NCBI GenBank assembly: GCA_028873965.1
Contig: JAPPMU010000017.1
Coordinates: forward strand, 1 to 62,176
Source: Chloroflexota bacterium
Lineage (GTDB): Bacteria > Chloroflexota > Dehalococcoidia > Lucifugimonadales > UBA3495
Direction of reading: 5' to 3'
Length of the DNA stretch: 62,176 nucleotides
The notes under the pieces are model-generated. The model was not told where the DNA came from. It did no database searches and saw only the letters and a list, made by a program, of their open reading frames with translations. Positions 26,642 to 34,456 of the stretch are shown here, piece by piece. The position numbers and the translations under genes were made by a program. The number at the start of each line of letters is the position of its first letter. Position 1 is the stretch's first letter.

Positions 26642-26947
26642 ATGCACACCTTTGATGTTGTTACGTGGAAAGGGACTTTGTCCGATGGTTCGACCTGCTA
26701 CTCGGCCTGGTGCTCATACGTGCTGGGGGTGGGAGCCCAAGGGGACACCGAAGCAGAAGCGCTTGAGGGAATTACTGCCATGATGATTGACGCCATCGAC
26801 AACCCCTGGCCCGACGGAGCCGCTCTGGCAGACGAGCGAGCCGCCGAGGCGGAAATGGCTGGTCTGATGGTAGAACTGTCTGACGAAGGCATACCATATC
26901 GTGTACATCAGGTGACCCTAGCCATCCCGGAAACGGCCGACGTCTGA
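26642..26947 (+). CDS. HicB-family antitoxin
   Basis: This 101-residue protein is the antitoxin of a HicBA-type pair. It has the partial RNase-H-like HicB strand pattern ('SDGSTCYSAWCSYVLGVGA' then 'QGDTEAEALEGITAMM') and an acidic C-terminal half. A GGGAG-like ribosome site precedes the ATG at 26642. Its TGA overlaps the hicA ATG by one base (TGATG at 26945-26949), so the two are translationally coupled, with antitoxin first. It likely neutralises the toxin and may bind its own promoter, although no DNA-binding tail is obvious. Confidence 0.8.
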   Translation: MHTFDVVTWKGTLSDGSTCYSAWCSYVLGVGAQGDTEAEALEGITAMMIDAIDNPWPDGAALADERAAEAEMAGLMVELSDEGIPYRVHQVTLAIPETADV

Positions 26948-27219
26948 TGCCTCGATATGGCAATGTGCGGTCCCGGGAACTCCGGAACCTGCTTCTCCGA
27001 ATGGGGTTTGTTGAAACTGCGCGAAATGACCACTGGCGTTACCGGCATTACGGACTGCGGCTGCACACGTTCGTCTCATTCGGCAATAAAGAAATAGATG
27101 CCGCGTTCATGGGCAAGATCATAACCACCCAGCTGAGCATGACCGTTGACGAGTTTCGCGAAGCTATGAACGGTAATATCCCCGAGCGGTTCACCAATCC
27201 GGAATTCTGGAACAACTAG
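26947..27219 (+). CDS. HicA-like mRNA interferase toxin
   Basis: This 90-residue protein resembles HicA/YcfA toxins, small dsRBD-fold ribosome-independent mRNases. 'SRELRNLLLRMGFVETARNDHWRYRH' (core 'LLLRMGFVETARNDHWRY') corresponds to the family's helix, Gly-Phe and catalytic His; the usual Gly-Ser-His is Asn-Asp-His here, with the His retained. A C-terminal extension ('SMTVDEFREAMNGNIPERF') is shared with the relic upstream. It is coupled to hicB. The DUF58 gene follows after 13 bases. Confidence 0.78.
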   Translation: MPRYGNVRSRELRNLLLRMGFVETARNDHWRYRHYGLRLHTFVSFGNKEIDAAFMGKIITTQLSMTVDEFREAMNGNIPERFTNPEFWNN

Positions 27220-27232
27220 ATGGTCGTCCGTC

Positions 27233-28552
27233 ATGATCAAGTCTCTTATCAGCCAACACCGGCGTAAAATACTGTTCAGCCTGCTGATCCTGGCAGTGCT
27301 GTTTTACTCTCTGGGAACCGGGTTCTCTTTCTTCTACCGGTTGCTGTTCACGCTCGTGTTCCTGGTCATCATCGGATACGGTTGGGCCTGGCTCAACCTG
27401 CGCGGCATCGAGGTGCGGCTGACCCGGTTGGGTACGCGGGGGCGCGTGGGCGATTACCTGGAAGGGCAGATCCAGTTGATCAACCGCGCACGACTGCCCA
27501 AGTCCTGGCTCGAAGTGATGGAGGACACCGACCTGTCGGAGCCGGGCGGGCGCACCGTGGCCCTGGTCAAGGGACAGGTGCGTTCTTTCCGCATCGCCAC
27601 CTACCTGTCGCGACGGGGCATCTACCGCACGGGGCGGGTGCGGGTCACGGCCCGCGACCCCTTCGGGCTCTTTCGTCTGAGCCGGACGTTTCTCAACGAC
27701 CAGTCCTACACGGTGCTGCCCCGCACCGTGCCGCTGCCCGATCTGGACCGTCGGTTCGCCAACCTGCCCAGCGACTCGGTCTTTTCCCGCCGCACGCCGG
27801 CAATAACCCCCGAATCATCCACGGTGCGCGACTACGCCCACGGCGACAGCCTGCGTCGCATCCACTGGCCGTACACCGCCCGTATGAACCGGCTGATGGT
27901 CAAGGAGTTCGACATCGGCGTGTCGGCCCAAGCGTGGGTCCTGCTGGACATGGACCGGCGCTCCCACCTGGGCGAACCGCCCGACAACACCGAAGAGCTG
28001 GCGGTGACCGTTGCGGCATCGCTGGTGCAGCACTGGGACGAAACGGCTGTTCCCGTCGGCCTGGCAGCGAACTCCGCCGACCTGTGGATGCTGAACCCGG
28101 ACCGCCGGCCGGCCCAGCTGGGCATCCTGATGGAGACCCTGGCCGGCATCCGCGCCGACGGGTCGCTGTCGCTGGAGCGGTTCATCTACGACCTGCGTCC
28201 GCACCTGTCGGGCTTCAACACGTTGATGGTGATCACCGCCTCGCGCCGGCCGGAATGGACCTCCGCGCTGGTCAGCCTGCGCCGGCAGGGGATCAACGTC
28301 ACCGTGTGCTACGTGGACCACACTTCGTTCGCCGAGCCCGGCGGCGAATCGAGCACCGGCACCACCGGTCAGACCGTCGCCGAGTACCTGGCCCAGCACG
28401 ACATACCCATCTACATCGTGCGGCGGGACGGTGACATCAACCTGGCCCTGTCGCGTCCGCTGGCGGTAGGAGGGACAAGAGTATCCGAGGGCGGCGGTGA
28501 TCACCGCTCAGCCGACGGCGAGGGTGAGCCACAACCCAGATTGGTTTCCTGA
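27233..28552 (+). CDS. DUF58-domain membrane protein
   Basis: This 439-residue protein has two N-terminal membrane helices (about residues 12-50) and a DUF58 domain with a vWA-like fold. The signature 'VRDYAHGDSLRRIHWPYTA' near residue 200 followed by 'LMVKEFD' is diagnostic. DUF58 proteins work with MoxR ATPases and transglutaminase-like proteins in a conserved but poorly understood envelope system; those partners lie at 25205 and 29204. It reads continuously and seems intact. The hicBA insert upstream ends 13 bases before its ATG, so it may now depend on the toxin-antitoxin promoter. Confidence 0.9.
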   Translation: MIKSLISQHRRKILFSLLILAVLFYSLGTGFSFFYRLLFTLVFLVIIGYGWAWLNLRGIEVRLTRLGTRGRVGDYLEGQIQLINRARLPKSWLEVMEDTDLSEPGGRTVALVKGQVRSFRIATYLSRRGIYRTGRVRVTARDPFGLFRLSRTFLNDQSYTVLPRTVPLPDLDRRFANLPSDSVFSRRTPAITPESSTVRDYAHGDSLRRIHWPYTARMNRLMVKEFDIGVSAQAWVLLDMDRRSHLGEPPDNTEELAVTVAASLVQHWDETAVPVGLAANSADLWMLNPDRRPAQLGILMETLAGIRADGSLSLERFIYDLRPHLSGFNTLMVITASRRPEWTSALVSLRRQGINVTVCYVDHTSFAEPGGESSTGTTGQTVAEYLAQHDIPIYIVRRDGDINLALSRPLAVGGTRVSEGGGDHRSADGEGEPQPRLVS

Positions 28553-28586
28553 TCCGGTTGATATGCAAGCATGCTCCGGAGCAAAA

Positions 28587-28925
28587 TCACCATATCTCGT
28601 ATTCTTCAGCCAATTCATTCAGTACCCGAAGGCCCGGCTCAGCCCGATCAACCAACTGTGGAAACAGTTTGAACATAACGTCGTCCGATAGTACGAAATC
28701 ATCCACTGCACGCAAAGCATCCGCGTATTCGCCACGTCGCATCGATTCCAATACGCTGCTCTGTAATTGTTCTACTTTGTCGAAGCGGCCCAGCATTCCC
28801 AGCAATACCATACAATACAACTCAATAATATCAACCACATTGTCGTGCACGTCAAGTAACATGGCTCGGGTATTATGCCATTCGATTTCGCGCTCAAAAC
28901 GGCTGTTGTATAAATTACTATCCAA
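28587..28925 (-). CDS. Uncharacterised 112-residue helical protein
   Basis: I do not recognise this protein. It is predicted to be mostly helical and acidic ('NVVDIIELYCMVLLGML', 'MRRGEYADALRAVDDF'), with no catalytic motif that I can name. The start is a TTG at 28925, preceded on its strand by AAGGAG at good spacing, and it overlaps the stop of the 54-codon gene upstream by eight bases. It lies on the opposite strand inside the moxR-DUF58-transglutaminase cluster. It is visibly AT-rich compared with the flanking genes, which suggests recent transfer. Pairing with a small basic protein is reminiscent of toxin-antitoxin modules. Confidence 0.6.
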   Translation of the reverse strand: MDSNLYNSRFEREIEWHNTRAMLLDVHDNVVDIIELYCMVLLGMLGRFDKVEQLQSSVLESMRRGEYADALRAVDDFVLSDDVMFKLFPQLVDRAEPGLRVLNELAEEYEIW

Positions 28926-29082
28926 TATTTTTCTCCTTCAAAAGATTGTGGTTTCGATAAATCCGGTCGATGAGTTTTTCGTTTTCTTTGGCTTTGGTAT
29001 CCGCAAAGGCTTCCAGTTGTTTTACTTTTACCGTGTATTGGTGTAGTAGACGCTGTATTCGTTCGTCTTCTTTGTGATCCAT
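28918..29082 (-). CDS. Small charged coiled-coil-like protein
   Basis: This 54-residue protein is highly charged and lacks proline, with 'HKEDERIQRLLHQYTVKVKQ' and 'AKENEKLIDRIYRNHNLLKE' suggesting one long amphipathic helix or coiled coil. A perfect AGGAGG lies eight bases before its ATG at 29082. Its TAG overlaps the TTG start of the following gene. The two form an AT-rich two-gene operon on the minus strand. No family is recognised. Confidence 0.6.
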   Translation of the reverse strand: MDHKEDERIQRLLHQYTVKVKQLEAFADTKAKENEKLIDRIYRNHNLLKEKNIG

Positions 29083-29203
29083 GTTGAACCTCCTCTCTGT
29101 GATTGCGCCAGAGAATGCGGGGCCTATAATGTTACACTACGCCATTAAGACGGTTTTGTCAATTATAGTTCTACCATCCTGCAGATCCGTGTAAAATACA
29201 CCC

Positions 29204-31744
29204 ATGGCAACGATCACGGCCCCATCCCCACCTTTGACGCAGCCCTCGCCTGAGGCTAACCCGCTGTTGAGCGGAGCCGGCGCGTTCCGCTGGTTGCTGT
29301 CGGTGCTGACCGCGCTGCGGCCGCCCGACGGGTGGATAGCCGCGGGCCTGCTCCTCCTCAACATGATCATCGTCGTATGGTCGGTGGAGGTGGCGGACTG
29401 GGCGCCAACGCCTTCGCTGGTGCTGGTCATGATACTGGCGGTGCTGACCGCCATCCCGCTGACGCGCATACGCCTGTGGACCGCCGCGGTGCTGCCCATC
29501 GGGCTGCTCGTCGGCATCGGCGTGATTATCTGGCAGATGGTTATCGCGGCCCCGGACGAGTTGCAGGTCGCCACCGCGGCGGAACTTTTCCAGCGGCTGG
29601 GACTGTGGGTGGCAGCGGCCCGCAACGAAGGCATCAGCGTGGACCCCCTGCCCTTCGCGGTGGGACTGATGATGGCCGCGTGGCTGTCGGGCTACCTGGC
29701 GGGATGGGTATTCTTCCGCTACCGGAACTTCTGGGGCGTGTTTGCCCTGGGAGCGCTGGGCCTGATGTCCAACCTGACCTTCCTGCCCGAATCCGCCAGC
29801 ATCTACCTGGCGATCTACGTTTTCACCGGCCTGCTGCTGGTGGGGTGGGTCCAGTCGATGCGCTCCCGCCAGCGCTGGGACGCGGAGGGCCGCGTTTACG
29901 ACGGGCACCTGGGCATCCTGACGGTGAGCGACACGTCGCTGGTGGCGATAGTGGCCCTGGTGATCGCGTTCCTGCTGCCGGTGGGCGGCCAGTGGGGTCC
30001 GGCCAACGCCTTCTACTCCCTGACGCGGGCGCCCCTGGTGTCGTGGGAGGAGGACTTCAACCGGTTGTTCGCGGGGCTGCCGGCGAGGCGCCCGCTGCCC
30101 TACCGCATTTGGGGCGACACCATGGCGTTCCAGGGCACCATCAACCCCACCGACACGCCGGTATTGCAGGTCAACTCGCCGGTGCCCCTGTACTGGAAGG
30201 CGCGTTCCTACGCCACCTACACGCACGAGGGGTGGCTATCCGACGGCACCGTGCTGCGGGAGCCGGGCTGGAAACCCGAGTACAGCACGCCGGACCCCTA
30301 CCAGGAACGGTTCAACGTGACCTTTGAGGTCATACCCAACTACGACAGCCGGAGCCTGTTCGCCGGCGGTCAGGTGATCGGAGCGAACCGCGACGTGCGG
30401 GTCGAAACCTTCGATTCCCCCCGGTACGTGATCGACCCCAACCTGAACAGCGAGACCGACTTGCTGCCATCGGCCCTGCGGCTGGCGGTGGACGGCCTGC
30501 GTGACGCCGTGTCCGCGGACGCATTCGCCGCGGCGGAAACCGTGGCCGGTGTACTGCCCACGTCCTTCGTGCTCGAATCAATCGAACGCGATCCATCGGG
30601 CAGCGTCGTCAACGCCGTGATCGGCGAGATCGTGCCCTCCGAGCCGGACGTTCTGGCCGTGCGCGCGGCCGGCGGGGCTGCGGAGGCCGGAGAGCCCTAC
30701 CAGCTAACCGCTTCGGTGTCCTCCGCCAAGCCGGAGGAGTTACGCACCGCCGGCGAGGAATACGCCCCCTGGCTGTGGTCACGGTACACGCAGTTGCCCC
30801 CCGACATGCCACCGCGGGTGGCGGAGTTGGCGCGGTCAATCACGGGCGGGGCGGAGACGCCTTACGACAAGGCCGTGGCAGTCGAGCAATATCTCAAGAG
30901 CAGCTACACCTACAACCTGGCCATCGATCCGCCTCCCTTCGGCGCGGACGGCGTGGACTACTTCCTGTTTGAGAGCGGCCAGGGCTACAGCGAATATTTC
31001 GGCTCCGCCATGACCGTACTGATGCGGAGCCTGGGAGTTCCGGCCCGCATGACCACCGGCTACACCACCGGAAATCTCGCGGACGGTTCGCACATCTACG
31101 TGGTCACGGACCGCCACAGCCACGGCTGGACCGAGGTGTTTTTCCCGGGCTACGGCTGGATTCCGTTTGAACCCACGCCCGGCAGGGACATCCCGGTGGC
31201 CATCCCGCCCGAGGAACAAGCCAGGAGAGCATTGGAAGCCGGCGACACCACAGACGTCGATGATCTGCTGTGCGAAATCGAGGAAGAGTGCGAAGACTTC
31301 GAGGACGGGTTGGACGAATCCGACCTGGTAAGCGGCGATCCCATCCGCGAAGGCTGGACCGCCACCGCGCGCAACTATCTGCCCTGGATCGGCAGCGTCG
31401 CGGGGGTCGTGGTGGCGCTGGCCCTCATCGCATGGGCCCTGTGGCGGTGGCTGTTCGCGGCGCCCCGCGACGTGCCGGGCGCGTACCGCCGCCTGCGTCG
31501 CCTGGGTCGGCTGGCGTCGGTTCCGCTGCGGGAGCACCAGACGCCGCATCAATGGGCAGGGATGCTGGCCGCAGCCGTGCCGGAGCAGGCGCAGGAAATA
31601 AGGCGCATCGTCAACGCCTACGTGCGCCATACGTATGCGGGTCGCGATGATCCCAGCGCGGATGCCGACACCGGCATGGTCGAGGCCTGGAAGACGGTTC
31701 GCGGGCCGCTGGCGTGGTACGCCCTGCGCCGCCGGGAAGTCTAG
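29204..31744 (+). CDS. Transglutaminase-like (TgpA/DUF3488-type) membrane protein, catalytic Cys replaced
   Basis: This 846-residue protein has about six membrane helices in its first 260 residues, a large extracytoplasmic region with a transglutaminase-like core (about residues 540-680), one further membrane helix near 725-745 and a cytoplasmic C-terminal tail (DUF4129-like). The core reads 'GYSEYFGSAMTVLMRSLGVPAR', then 'DRHSHGWTEVFFPGYGW' and 'PFEPTPG'. His and the acidic position are present, but the nucleophilic Cys of the usual GYCE-x-FA motif is Ser596. It is the third member of the MoxR-DUF58-transglutaminase set. It may be a pseudoenzyme or a serine-dependent variant. Confidence 0.88.
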   Translation: MATITAPSPPLTQPSPEANPLLSGAGAFRWLLSVLTALRPPDGWIAAGLLLLNMIIVVWSVEVADWAPTPSLVLVMILAVLTAIPLTRIRLWTAAVLPIGLLVGIGVIIWQMVIAAPDELQVATAAELFQRLGLWVAAARNEGISVDPLPFAVGLMMAAWLSGYLAGWVFFRYRNFWGVFALGALGLMSNLTFLPESASIYLAIYVFTGLLLVGWVQSMRSRQRWDAEGRVYDGHLGILTVSDTSLVAIVALVIAFLLPVGGQWGPANAFYSLTRAPLVSWEEDFNRLFAGLPARRPLPYRIWGDTMAFQGTINPTDTPVLQVNSPVPLYWKARSYATYTHEGWLSDGTVLREPGWKPEYSTPDPYQERFNVTFEVIPNYDSRSLFAGGQVIGANRDVRVETFDSPRYVIDPNLNSETDLLPSALRLAVDGLRDAVSADAFAAAETVAGVLPTSFVLESIERDPSGSVVNAVIGEIVPSEPDVLAVRAAGGAAEAGEPYQLTASVSSAKPEELRTAGEEYAPWLWSRYTQLPPDMPPRVAELARSITGGAETPYDKAVAVEQYLKSSYTYNLAIDPPPFGADGVDYFLFESGQGYSEYFGSAMTVLMRSLGVPARMTTGYTTGNLADGSHIYVVTDRHSHGWTEVFFPGYGWIPFEPTPGRDIPVAIPPEEQARRALEAGDTTDVDDLLCEIEEECEDFEDGLDESDLVSGDPIREGWTATARNYLPWIGSVAGVVVALALIAWALWRWLFAAPRDVPGAYRRLRRLGRLASVPLREHQTPHQWAGMLAAAVPEQAQEIRRIVNAYVRHTYAGRDDPSADADTGMVEAWKTVRGPLAWYALRRREV

Positions 31745-31890
31745 GTAGTGTTGACGTATTGAAACCCCATACCGTCATTCCGGCCTTGAGCCGGAATCCA
31801 GTGCTCCTAACAAGCGTAGCACCTCGAATGTATCTATGCTCAAATTCAATGGATTCCGGCTTTCGCCGGAATGACGGAAAATGTCAACCT
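31745..31890. repeat. Dispersed palindromic repeat, family A (copy A3)
   Basis: The left arm (about 31772-31800, ACCGTCATTCCGGCCTTGAG) and right arm (about 31850-31876, GGATTCCGGCTTTCGCCGG) are inverted copies around a 50-base middle. Short outer arms (GTGTTGAC at the left, ATGTCAAC at the right) extend the symmetry. It fills the gap between the transglutaminase-like gene and the alkyl-transferase gene. Confidence 0.85.
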
Positions 31891-31940
31891 GCCACAGAAA
31901 CCGCGGCAATCTTGACCGGGCAGCACTGGACGGCGACGCA

Positions 31941-32477
31941 ATGAGTTCAGCAACCGAAGAGCATGAGATGCTCCACTACTGCCTGCAGGAGACGCCCTTC
32001 GGGTGGCTGGCGCTGCTGGGTAACGCGCGGGGGCTGCTCCGGGTCAGCCTGCAGCCGGAGCCGCAGCCGGCTCTGGACGGCCTGGGCAACGCGATGGACG
32101 ACGCCGAGGAAAACGCAGGGGTCTTCGAGGGTACGCTGGCGGCTTTTGAAGAGTATTTCGCGGGCAGCGTCACCGCCCTGGACCGGATACCGCTGGACCT
32201 CTCCGATGCCTCTCCGTTCTTCGGGGCGGCGTGGGTTGCCTGTCGCAGCATACCGCCGGGGGAAACCCGCTCTTACCAATGGCTGGCCGAAGCCGCCGGC
32301 AACCCCAGGGCGTCCCGTGCCGCCGGCCAGGCGATGGCCAAAAACCCCTTCCCGCTGATCATCCCGTGCCACCGGGTGGTGGGCAGCAGCGGGGGTCTGC
32401 ACGGGTACGGCGCCGGGGGCGTCGGCGTCAAAGCGCGCCTGCTGGAGATGGAGCGCAATCGGGGCACGCTGCTCTGA
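31941..32477 (+). CDS. ogt: Methylated-DNA--[protein]-cysteine S-methyltransferase
   Basis: This 178-residue protein repairs O6-alkylguanine by transferring the alkyl group to its own cysteine. The active site is 'PCHRV' with Cys143, preceded by the helix 'SRAAGQAMAKNPFPLIIPCH' and the upstream 'IPPGETRSYQWLA' of the helix-turn-helix DNA-binding part. The N-terminal domain is the short Ogt form, with no Ada-type extension. The ATG at 31941 is the first that gives the family N-terminus. It stands alone between two dispersed repeats. The symbol reflects the subfamily by length and is not certain. Confidence 0.9.
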   Translation: MSSATEEHEMLHYCLQETPFGWLALLGNARGLLRVSLQPEPQPALDGLGNAMDDAEENAGVFEGTLAAFEEYFAGSVTALDRIPLDLSDASPFFGAAWVACRSIPPGETRSYQWLAEAAGNPRASRAAGQAMAKNPFPLIIPCHRVVGSSGGLHGYGAGGVGVKARLLEMERNRGTLL

Positions 32478-32499
32478 GCGGTTGGCGTCCCCGATGCGC

Positions 32500-32643
32500 T
32501 CACACGTACCCACTTCGCACAACCTGTCATTGCGAGCGAAGCGTGGCAATCTCGTCGCTGGAGAGAGCGTCGCTCAGGCAACGAGATCGCCACGTCGCTG
32601 CGCTCCTCGCGATGACAAACCGGGTACGAGTGAGCCCCGATGC
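32500..32643. repeat. Dispersed palindromic repeat, family B (copy B2)
   Basis: A full element: CCTGTCATTGCGAGCGAAGC and GTGGCAATCTCGT on the left, ACGAGATCGCCACG and GCTCCTCGCGATGACAAAC on the right. A small inner palindrome, GAGAGAGCGTCGCTC, occupies the middle. Outer arms carry CCGATGCG at both ends. Confidence 0.88.
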
Positions 32644-32753
32644 GTTGTTGCGGTCTATCCGCCCGACGGGTATTCTGTACCGCGATCCAATCCTCTCAAA
32701 TCAGCAACGACAATCGCGCTATCCAACCGCGTCGGCGGCAGGAGGTAATGACG

Positions 32754-33203
32754 ATGGCAGGACAGAAATTCACATCCTGGGTACACGGGTCCGCGATGAC
32801 CGGAGAGTACCTGAACCGTGTCACCTCGGTGCGCCACTGCGGGCCTTTCGCCCGCATCGAGGGCAGCGAGGGGCAGAACGCCTGGATGCACTTCGCCATT
32901 CCCACGCCCACGGTGCAGAACGGGAACCGCACCAAGGCGGAGTCGGTGTCGGTGTCCTTCCGCGCGCGGTCGCACGCCAACGTGGCCGAGGTGCTGGTGT
33001 ACGACGGCGAGAAGATCATCGCCGAGCACCTGGGCATGGCCATCAAGGGCGACAACCTGGACGCCAGCTTCGAGATCCCGGGCGCGCCGGAGGTGGACCG
33101 GGGGATCAACGTGGTGGTAGGCGTCACTTTCGACCAGGGCGCGCCGGACATCCGCTCAATGCAGGTGGAGATAGTGGGCGTGGGCGTGGACTTTGAGGGC
33201 TGA
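32754..33203 (+). CDS. Uncharacterised beta-rich protein
   Basis: I cannot assign this 149-residue protein to a family. It looks like a soluble beta-sandwich ('FARIEGSEGQNAWMHFAIPTP', key part 'AWMHFAIPTP'; 'VSVSFRARSHANVAEVLVYDG'; 'GINVVVGVTFD'), with no signal peptide and no cysteine cluster. AGGAGG at 32740-32745 is best spaced for the ATG at 32754 rather than the one at 32748. A terminator-like palindrome follows at 33230. The repeat just upstream leaves it as a single-gene unit. Confidence 0.7.
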   Translation: MAGQKFTSWVHGSAMTGEYLNRVTSVRHCGPFARIEGSEGQNAWMHFAIPTPTVQNGNRTKAESVSVSFRARSHANVAEVLVYDGEKIIAEHLGMAIKGDNLDASFEIPGAPEVDRGINVVVGVTFDQGAPDIRSMQVEIVGVGVDFEG

Positions 33204-33229
33204 CGCTTTCAGGCAACCGCTATCAACTT

Positions 33230-33260
33230 GAGGGGCGGGTTCCAAACCCGCCCTCATTTT
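33230..33260 (+). terminator. GC-rich palindrome acting as terminator (family D)
   Basis: The stem GAGGG-(G)-CGGGTT pairs with AACCCG-CCCTC around a 3-base loop and is followed by ATTTT. A near-identical palindrome lies after the Fe-S carrier gene at 50665-50691, so this is also a dispersed element. It overlaps the stop of the convergent PIN toxin gene and probably works in both directions. Confidence 0.75.
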
Positions 33261-33663
33261 ATGGTTGCCAAAGCCGGTCCTCCGACTGCGCAGCCCGGCG
33301 CAGCGCATTATCCAACGTTGCAATCAGCACGCCACGCCGCGTGGCAAGTTCCAAATACACCGCGTCGTAGATCGTCAGCCGATACGTTTTGGCAAGTTCA
33401 TAGGCGGTATTGAGGTCGGTATCGTCGTCCGTGTCAATCGGCAAAGCGGCCAGGGCAGCAAGATGTTGACCGGCCCGGACCGGGGACAGCCGATTCATCC
33501 TCTCGGCCGACAGCAGAACATTACGCAACTCAAGGTGCCATAATCGCGGCACCAACGCGCTCTCCGCAGGCAGCAGAGAGAACGCCGCGTTGGCATAGGG
33601 TTCGTTTTCATCATCCAGAACCCATGCTGCTGCGACGGAGGTATCCAACGCCAAAGTGTTCAT
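33259..33663 (-). CDS. PIN-domain toxin (VapC-like)
   Basis: This 134-residue PIN-domain protein should be a metal-dependent RNase toxin. The acidic residues are visible: Asp in 'LALDTSVAAAWVLDDE', Glu in 'LWHLELRNVL', Asp in 'IYDAVYLELA' and Asp in 'IATLDNALRRAA'. It starts at 33663, where the ATG overlaps the stop of the Phd-like antitoxin gene (TGATG). The arrangement and length are typical of VapBC-type modules. Confidence 0.87.
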   Translation of the reverse strand: MNTLALDTSVAAAWVLDDENEPYANAAFSLLPAESALVPRLWHLELRNVLLSAERMNRLSPVRAGQHLAALAALPIDTDDDTDLNTAYELAKTYRLTIYDAVYLELATRRGVLIATLDNALRRAAQSEDRLWQP

Positions 33664-33944
33664 CAACGTCGTCCGTAACGCCGCCAATCCAGGATGTCCC
33701 GCAAACTATCGGAGACGGTCTCCCACGGCTCCGGCGACTTGCCGTCGCTTTCGCCGCTCGCCTTTTCCTTCTCTCCGGAGGAGCTGCGTTGGGATTTCAG
33801 GGACGGGGATGGAATGGGCGCCGGACAGAGATGGGCGACCGGCTGGCCGCCGTGCGTTATCACCACTGTTTCACCCTGCTTTGCCGCTTCCAACAGCTCG
33901 AACAGGGTGAGTTTGGCGTCGTAATCCTCAACTTCACGCATCAT
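33663..33944 (-). CDS. Phd-family antitoxin
   Basis: This 93-residue protein starts like Phd/YefM antitoxins ('EVEDYDAKLTLFELLEAAKQG', key part 'FELLEAAKQGETVVITHGG') and continues with a Ser/Lys/Glu-rich linker and a C-terminal 'WETVSDSLRDILDWRRYGRR' that would wrap the PIN toxin. GGAGGTGAA directly precedes two tandem ATG codons (33944 and 33941). It is coupled to the PIN gene by a TGATG overlap. It probably represses its own promoter. Confidence 0.83.
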   Translation of the reverse strand: MMREVEDYDAKLTLFELLEAAKQGETVVITHGGQPVAHLCPAPIPSPSLKSQRSSSGEKEKASGESDGKSPEPWETVSDSLRDILDWRRYGRR

Positions 33945-33977
33945 TTCACCTCCGGCGTACCAGATGTCGGATGGCGA

Positions 33978-34265
33978 TTACACCCCTTCCACGATCATCA
34001 CGTTGGAGATGGTGGAGGCGATGCGCAGTTCCTTGGGGCCGGCGTAGTCGTCGGAGTAATACCAGCCGTTGGCCTTTTCGAGGCTGTCGAACTCCAGGAT
34101 GACGGTGCGGCGGGCCGGCTGGTCGCCTTCCACCACGGTCACGTCGCCGCCGCGCGCCAGGTAGCGGCCGCCATGCTTTTCGATGGTGCCGGGAACCTGC
34201 CCTCGGTAGACCTCAAACTTCTCCGGATCGGTAACTTCAATCGTGGCGATGATGTAGGCGGCCAT
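33978..34265 (-). CDS. DUF1330 family protein
   Basis: This 95-residue protein has the DUF1330 (dimeric alpha/beta-barrel) pattern: 'AAYIIATIEVTDPEKFEVYR', 'KHGGRYLARGGDVTVVEGD', 'RTVILEFDSLEKANGWYYSD' and 'YAGPKELRIAS'. The ATG at 34265 gives the standard start; the in-frame codons upstream read into a family B repeat. Proteins of this family are soluble and poorly characterised. It lies 33 bases from the Phd antitoxin gene on the same strand but is probably an independent gene. Confidence 0.88.
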   Translation of the reverse strand: MAAYIIATIEVTDPEKFEVYRGQVPGTIEKHGGRYLARGGDVTVVEGDQPARRTVILEFDSLEKANGWYYSDDYAGPKELRIASTISNVMIVEGV

Positions 34266-34356
34266 GGGTCGTCTCCTTGCTGAATGGTAGCCGGCAGCGT
34301 GTGCGCTCTGCGGTCGATGCCATTCTAACCCGCCGCCGTCGCTGGCCGCCACGATC

Positions 34357-34456
34357 ATGCGTACCCAGTCTGTCATCGCGAGGAGCGAAGCGACGTGGCG
34401 ATCTCGTTGGGGTAACGGTCGTCGTTGCGGCAACGAGATTGCCGCGCTGGCGCAAC
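34357..34456. repeat. Family B repeat truncating the IS110 relic (copy B3)
   Basis: CTGTCATCGCGAGGAGCGAAGC lies at the left (core TCATCGCGAGGAGCG), with GTGGCGATCTCGTT, then CAACGAGATTGCCGCG. The right arm is cut short: where the CGCAATGAC end should be, the sequence becomes the 3' part of an IS110 transposase. The 885 bases from 34266 to 35150 hold only this repeat, the transposase relic and a strong hairpin. Confidence 0.75.
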
